Positions 14,625 to 18,644 of a stretch of 18,644 nt of DNA are shown in pieces. The notes under the pieces are model-generated. The model was not told the DNA's origin and made no database searches. It saw only the letters and a program-made list of their open reading frames with translations. This stretch comes from Treponema sp. (GTDB lineage: Bacteria > Spirochaetota > Spirochaetia > Treponematales > Breznakiellaceae): assembly GCA_031274565.1 (NCBI GenBank), contig JAISPY010000082.1, forward strand, positions 1-18,644, written 5' to 3'. Numbering within the stretch: position 1 is the first letter of the stretch; each line of letters opens with the position of its first letter. A program made the translations under genes and the position numbers.

Positions 14625-15005
14625 TCCCACAGGGCCGGCGCATATAACAAAAGAGTCCGCGAATGACACGAATTAACGCGAATTATGGAATGACCACCGT
14701 GCTTAATGCGCAAAAACGAGCGGGTATTTTTTTAAAGATAAAAAATCCACCGATTACGCGGATGTAACGGATTTTAGCCCGAGATTCCTGCTTAATCCGT
14801 GTAATTCGTGGACAAAAATTTTTATGTGCCCTCGCCCTGACAATCCGCATACCTAGACTAAACGCATAGAACCATTTCGGATGACTTGAGGGCTTTTTCT
14901 TTCTATAAATTGACCGTAGGCCGCCGCTGGCGCAACTACACCCCCGAAGGATAAGCACGGACCAAGAAAAAGGGCGCCAATTGCAGTAAAACCAGCGTAT
15001 TTCCG
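14625..15005. other. Non-coding gap between the selenium unit and the ABC transporter genes
   Basis: About 380 bases with no supported gene. A 91-codon minus-strand frame (14683-14958) is made partly of repeat sequence and has no ribosome site or family resemblance. The gap holds an inverted pair of 19-base repeats (14655-14673 and 14795-14813). It lies where the remaining genes of a peptide ABC transporter operon would be expected. Confidence 0.5.
14655..14813. repeat. Inverted pair of 19-base interspersed-type repeats
   Basis: GTCCGCGAATGACACGAAT (14655-14673) read on the opposite strand matches ATCCGTGTAATTCGTGGAC (14795-14813) in 16 of 19 bases. The 120 bases between them hold related CCGATTACGCGGATGTAACG text. 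The style resembles short repeats scattered in many bacterial genomes. No transposase is linked to them here. Confidence 0.55.
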
Positions 15006-16028
15006 CTATTTTTCCAGCGTTTCCCCATTGGTCTGGGTGGTCCGTGGTTTGATTTCAGTATGCCTTCGGTATACTACCGAACACGAGCGTACCCGGATTC
15101 TCGGATCAAGCCACTGGATGCCGATGTCTACCAGGGTGTTCGCCAGGATCACCATACAGGCGATGTACACCACCAGGGTCTGTATCAGCGGATAATCCCG
15201 GGAAGTGATGGAGGCGATCAGCAGCCTGCCGATGCCCGGTATGGTAAACACCTGTTCGATCACGATGCTACCGGAAAAAATCTCCCCGATTATCATCCCT
15301 AAGACCGTCAGCGCGGGGATGAAGGCGTTCTTCAAGACATGGTGGTACAGGACCCAGGTCTGGGAAGCCCCCTTGCTATAGGCGGTGCGTACATAATCGC
15401 TCCGGAGCTGCTGCAGGAGGGAACCGCGCAAGAACTTGATCACCACCGCGGCATTCGGCAGGGCAATGGCTAAGGCGGGAAAGAGGAGGTACCGTAAAAA
15501 TCCCCCGAAATTATCCTGGTACGACACATACGCGCCTGGGGTAAAGCATTTCAGGATAAGACCAAACACCCATATAAAGAGGACCCCTAGGAAAAATCCC
15601 GGAAAGGAAATGGTGATGGGGGTGAGGGTACTCACCGCCCGGTCCAGGAAGGACCCTTCCCGCCGGGCCGCGAGCAAGGCCGTGGGAATAGCAATGATGA
15701 TGATAAAGAAGAGGGCCAGGAACGCCAAGGTACTGGTAACGGGCAGCCGCTCCCGGACCATATCCGCGATGGCGGCCCCCCGGAAACGCACCGAATTGCC
15801 CCAATTCCCGGTGAGGAACCGGCCCAGCCACAGACCGTACCGTACCGGCAGGCTCCGGTCCAAACCCAGTTCCGCCCGCATCGTAGCGATCTGCTCATCC
15901 GTTGCCTCGATACCCAGCGCGAGGCTCACCGGATCCCCAGGGATGCAGGTGAACGCAGCAAAGGTGAGCATCGATACGAGCAAGAGGGTCAGCAGGGTAA
16001 TGATGAGCCGGGCGCCGAGGAATCGCAT
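15006..16028 (-). CDS. Peptide/nickel-type ABC transporter permease (DppB family) with atypical C-terminal tail
   Basis: Inner-membrane permease of a peptide-type ABC importer, 340 aa with about six membrane helices. The opening MRFLGARLIITLLTLLLVSM, the FTCIPGDP motif, LGLDRSLPVRY and the cytoplasmic EAA-like loop YVRTAYSKGASQTWVLYHHV all fit DppB/OppB. Family members normally stop soon after the DPRIR found at 308-312; here 28 further residues follow (VRSCSVVYRRHTE and on), and the DNA for them contains the palindrome TCGGTATACTACCG (15066-15079). GAGGAAG precedes the ATG. It follows the binding-protein gene by 33 bases. The usual next genes (second permease and ATPases) are absent, so function needs partners encoded elsewhere, or the system is decaying. 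Confidence 0.9.
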   Translation of the reverse strand: MRFLGARLIITLLTLLLVSMLTFAAFTCIPGDPVSLALGIEATDEQIATMRAELGLDRSLPVRYGLWLGRFLTGNWGNSVRFRGAAIADMVRERLPVTSTLAFLALFFIIIIAIPTALLAARREGSFLDRAVSTLTPITISFPGFFLGVLFIWVFGLILKCFTPGAYVSYQDNFGGFLRYLLFPALAIALPNAAVVIKFLRGSLLQQLRSDYVRTAYSKGASQTWVLYHHVLKNAFIPALTVLGMIIGEIFSGSIVIEQVFTIPGIGRLLIASITSRDYPLIQTLVVYIACMVILANTLVDIGIQWLDPRIRVRSCSVVYRRHTEIKPRTTQTNGETLEK

Positions 16029-16061
16029 AGGAACTTCCTCAGGCCTTAGGGGATCCGCGGC

Positions 16062-17582
16062 TCATTCGAGCCGATAGATCGTCGAAACATCAAACACATA
16101 CAAGGGATAACTCAGGATGCCCCCAAAACGGCCTTTGGGGAAGGCACGAAAACTCCAGATATCCTGGATATAGACGCTGGCGGCCTCGGTGGAAAGGATC
16201 TGCTGGGCCTGTTGGTACAAGGCAATACGCCGCCGCTCATCGGTCTCGACTAAAACCGCCTCATACACCGCATCATAGGCAGGACTGGTGAAATTGACGA
16301 AGTTGCTTCCCGCGCCGGAGCAGTACCGTTCCAGAAAACTCCGGGGAGAAACATTGGGAGCATCCAAGGAGATGATGGTTCCCTGGTAATGCCGGCCCCG
16401 GTATACCTCAGAGAGCCAGGTTGCCCAGTCTACCAGCTTAATGGTGGCGGTAACCCCGATATTCGCCAGTTGGTTCACCAGCACCTGGGCCGTGTCCACG
16501 TGCATAGTGTAGTTGGCAGGGACCGTGATTTCCAGGGTAAACCCATCGGCATACCCGGCCTCGGCCAAAAGCGCCCGAGCCTTTTGGATATCCACAGGAT
16601 AGGGATTTTTCAGGGAACTATCGTAATAGGCGTTCAATCCGGGAATGAGGGGACTTCCCGAAGGTTCGCCCATGCCGTAGAAGGCCGTCTCGATAATCTG
16701 GGGTATATCCACGGTGTAACAGAGGGCCTGGCGTACCCGCACGTCATCCAGGGGCTTCACCCCATTGTTCAGAGCTAAGAGCTGCACCGCGTTAGAATTG
16801 CTCGATACCATATCAAAGCGCCTCGGATCAAGCTGTTGGACCAGCGCACTGGTAACCGTGGCGGCGTCGATGTGGCCCCCTTGTAATGCCAGGAGCAGGG
16901 CATCGGAATCCGCGGTAAACACATAGGTAACCTTGTCCAGATGGGGTAGCCCTTCCTGCCAATACCGGGGATTCTTCACCAGTACCAGGGACTGCTGGAC
17001 CGTGTAGCGCTCAATAGAGAAAGGGCCGGTACCGATGGGATTTTTTTCCCGATCCGAGTTATGTTCGGGCACGATGCCGATGGTGAGATAGGGCAAGAAC
17101 TCAGGGTCCGGCGCTTTCAAGGTGATGGATATTTCCCGCTCCGCAGTTTGCGCTATCTGGGCTATCTGGGTGAACCCGGTAAAGCCCGCCTGCATGGCCG
17201 CATGCAAGGTAAAAATCACATCTTCCGGGCGTACCGGGGATCCGTCGTGGAACATAAGCCCTGGACGCAGCCTAAAGGTGTATACCAGACCATCCTGCTT
17301 GATCTGGTACTGGTCCGCAACCGCCGGCTGCATGGTACCTTGGGTATCGGGTTTCACCAGGCCCTCGAATACGTTAAAGAGGATACTCCTCCCGTCCGCG
17401 GTGTTAGAGGCGCTCAAAGGATCGAGGGTAGCAGGCTCGGTGGTGATCCCCAAGCGCAGCTCTCCGCCCTCAATCGGCGTACCCCTACGCGGCGGAGCGC
17501 CGCTGTTTTGCTGCTTGCCGCCGCCGAACACCAAAACACCGCTTGCCATAAGACCGCACAACAACATGCCTACTCGTTTCAT
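16062..17582 (-). CDS. Peptide-type ABC transporter solute-binding protein (SBP family 5)
   Basis: Extracytoplasmic binding protein for oligopeptides or similar ligands, 506 aa, normal for SBP family 5. The N terminus (MKRVGMLLCGLMASGVLVFG) is a signal peptide. A lipobox Cys is missing after VLVF (GGGKQQ follows), so it may be a soluble periplasmic protein or anchored another way. Mature-protein signatures are LRLGITTEPATLDPLSA, YTFRLRPGLMFHDGSPVRPE and NPIGTGPFSIERY. A short AQIAQIAQ-like repeat (FTQIAQIAQTAE) lies near residue 140. GAGGAGA stands five bases before the ATG. It is the first gene of the pair with the DppB-like permease; trpR lies upstream in the same direction, 172 bases away. 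Confidence 0.93.
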   Translation of the reverse strand: MKRVGMLLCGLMASGVLVFGGGKQQNSGAPPRRGTPIEGGELRLGITTEPATLDPLSASNTADGRSILFNVFEGLVKPDTQGTMQPAVADQYQIKQDGLVYTFRLRPGLMFHDGSPVRPEDVIFTLHAAMQAGFTGFTQIAQIAQTAEREISITLKAPDPEFLPYLTIGIVPEHNSDREKNPIGTGPFSIERYTVQQSLVLVKNPRYWQEGLPHLDKVTYVFTADSDALLLALQGGHIDAATVTSALVQQLDPRRFDMVSSNSNAVQLLALNNGVKPLDDVRVRQALCYTVDIPQIIETAFYGMGEPSGSPLIPGLNAYYDSSLKNPYPVDIQKARALLAEAGYADGFTLEITVPANYTMHVDTAQVLVNQLANIGVTATIKLVDWATWLSEVYRGRHYQGTIISLDAPNVSPRSFLERYCSGAGSNFVNFTSPAYDAVYEAVLVETDERRRIALYQQAQQILSTEAASVYIQDIWSFRAFPKGRFGGILSYPLYVFDVSTIYRLE

Positions 17583-17640
17583 TGATTTCTCCTCGGTAAC
17601 GTATTGCGGATAGGAAAACCTGCCGCATGGAATTGCCTAT

Positions 17641-17669
17641 AAAGTACCATAAAGGATCGGTCTATGCAA
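17641..17669 (-). promoter_or_regulatory. Possible promoter of the ABC transporter genes
   Basis: On the minus strand TTGCAT (17664-17669) and TACTTT (17641-17646) are 17 bases apart, and TGG precedes the -10 as in extended -10 promoters. The -10 matches only three of six bases. The binding-protein ATG is about 60 bases downstream. Confidence 0.35.
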
Positions 17670-17754
17670 GGTTTTTTCTCAAAGGCTCCCGCTTTACTTG
17701 AGCTCAGGCGCGCGCTGTGGCAATGCTCCCGTTGGATCCGCTCCGGAAGCGCCC

Positions 17755-18054
17755 TTAGGTGGTACTTTTTAAGAGGGCCAGCATCCGCTCAAAGGCCGAG
17801 TTCGGTTTCTTGAGTTCCCGGGAACCTCGGGTGATTTTGCAGAGGGATATCCCCAGATTCCGTGCGATTTCCCGCTGGGGGATCTTATCGCCCAGGGCCT
17901 TCACCAAGGCCCAGCGGGAGGCGATATCCGCGGTTTCCGCAGGGGTGAGGAGACAACGGAGAAAGGATTCGATGAGTTCACCATCGTTGGTTTTCGCCAA
18001 GGTCCAGGCCAATTCGGTGAGGTTTTCCGCAACCCGGGGATCATCTCTGTGCAT
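17755..18054 (-). CDS. trpR: Trp operon repressor-like protein (TrpR family)
   Basis: DNA-binding repressor expected to use L-tryptophan as corepressor. The 99-aa, all-helical protein carries LRCLLTPAETADIASRW followed by the helix-turn-helix IPQREIARNLGISLCKITRG (58-77). Arg47 and Arg76 (in TRGS) match the E. coli TrpR residues that hold tryptophan (Arg54 and Arg84). No Shine-Dalgarno is seen before the ATG; instead a TATACT box ends seven bases upstream, so the message may be leaderless. No tryptophan biosynthesis gene is in the window; the next gene in the same direction is a peptide-type binding protein. A TrpR/YerC-type repressor with another ligand is the main alternative. Confidence 0.87.
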   Translation of the reverse strand: MHRDDPRVAENLTELAWTLAKTNDGELIESFLRCLLTPAETADIASRWALVKALGDKIPQREIARNLGISLCKITRGSRELKKPNSAFERMLALLKSTT

Positions 18055-18089
18055 ACGACTAGTATACCGGATCCGGGATATAAAGCGAA
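18055..18089 (-). promoter_or_regulatory. Promoter and possible TrpR operator at the trpR start
   Basis: On the minus strand TATACT (18061-18066) ends just six bases before the trpR ATG; a weak TTCGCT (18084-18089) lies 17 bases further up. ACTAGT (18058-18063) overlaps the -10; CTAGT/ACTAG are the half-sites of known Trp operators. Only this one element is present, so autoregulation is a suggestion. Confidence 0.4.
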
Positions 18090-18203
18090 ATGACTAACCC
18101 TCCATAAAAATCAGGATAAACCCATAGAAATTCCCAAACCTCTTTGAGTAGTGTGCTGATACAGGGGAGGGAATAGGGCGAAAAAGATAAAGCATCGAAA
18201 AGG

Positions 18204-18457
18204 TTGACATCGAATCCCCGCGACCTCCGGGCGGTGTTTGAAGAACTAGAAGACAAGCGCTTTGAGCCGTATGTCGAGCATTTGCTTTCGGACATCGTGA
18301 TGATCACCTTGATAGGGGTACTGTCCAACGGGGACGAACGGAGCGAGATAGCCGCCTTCGCCACAGGGTGAAAGCGGCGCGGCTGAAGACCTTTCTTGAG
18401 CGCCGCCCCACGGGATACCCCCACATGACACGATACAGCGGGTTACGGCAACGATAG
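18204..18457 (+). pseudogene. ISAs1-family transposase remnant, frameshifted
   Basis: The frame from TTG at 18204 reads LRAVFEELEDKRFEPYVEHL then LSDIVMITLIGVLSNGDERS EIAAFA, the usual start of ISAs1 (H-repeat) transposases, and stops at TGA 18369. The family text continues in the frame one base back, from 18362: KAARLKTFLERRPTGYPHM, stopping at TAG 18455. A one-base deletion near 18362 explains this. The first Asp-containing catalytic part and all the rest of a protein of about 370 aa are absent, so it is dead. Confidence 0.75.
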
Positions 18458-18644
18458 ATGGTACTATAAAGCCTGTGCGTTCAATTTCTGGTGAGAAGGA
18501 TAGACCGTCTTGCGGAAACGAGCCGGAAGGTGAAAGCGCGGAATCGGCATCGCTACACCGATGCCACTACAATGCTATAAACCCTGTAAAATTCGCAGAA
18601 GAATTACCCTATTATTTTCCCTACCTTTTCACATAGTCTTGCCT
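18458..18644. other. Non-coding end of window after transposase remnant
   Basis: No gene or clear structure is seen. The stretch may hold more eroded transposase sequence, but no frame shows recognisable family motifs. Confidence 0.35.

Noticed and set aside
14683..14958. 91-codon minus-strand frame in the gap before yedF
   Set aside because: Overlaps the inverted repeats and their AT-rich surroundings, lacks a ribosome site and resembles no protein family.

Overview
The window looks like a chromosomal segment of a spirochaete, most likely a Treponema of the hindgut or termite-gut type. This is inferred from the gene families and not from any marker gene: a TrpR-family repressor, a TRAP transporter with fused small and large membrane subunits, a MurA with Asp in place of the catalytic Cys, a trimeric bifurcating-type [FeFe] hydrogenase and selenium-cofactor maturation genes. 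No rRNA, tRNA or CRISPR array was seen.

Layout. At 1-123 lies the C-terminal end of an IS630-type transposase. From 408 to 4560 on the minus strand is a compact hydCBA operon for an NAD- and ferredoxin-linked [FeFe] hydrogenase, closed by a strong terminator at 345-386. A 780-base T-rich intergenic region separates it from murA (5342-6619, plus strand). After murA comes a 230-base run of hairpins and short tandem repeats, then dctP and a fused dctQM (6848-9809, plus), a TRAP uptake system for an organic acid or similar solute. The stretch 9810-10332 holds a 43-codon ORF with a good ribosome binding site and what may be a decayed small gene, bracketed by related 17-base repeats.

The most interesting part is 10333-14547. 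A MATE exporter overlaps or abuts a cysteine desulfurase-like class V aminotransferase on the plus strand. Converging on it from the minus strand is a three-gene unit, yedF, a DUF3343 gene and yqeC. YedF, DUF3343, YqeC and this kind of desulfurase are known companions of selenium-dependent molybdenum hydroxylases, so the region probably serves to mobilise selenium (or sulfur) and place it on a molybdenum cofactor. Neither selD nor the hydroxylase is in the window.

From 15006 to 17582 on the minus strand is a peptide-type ABC transporter reduced to a binding protein and one DppB-like permease. The permease ends in an atypical tail, and the second permease and ATPases are missing from the expected place; repeat-bearing non-coding DNA follows instead. 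Upstream of it is a trpR gene whose -10 box and an ACTAGT element lie right against its start codon, suggesting a leaderless, perhaps self-regulated message. The window ends with a frameshifted ISAs1-type transposase remnant (18204-18457). Both ends of the window therefore carry insertion-sequence debris.
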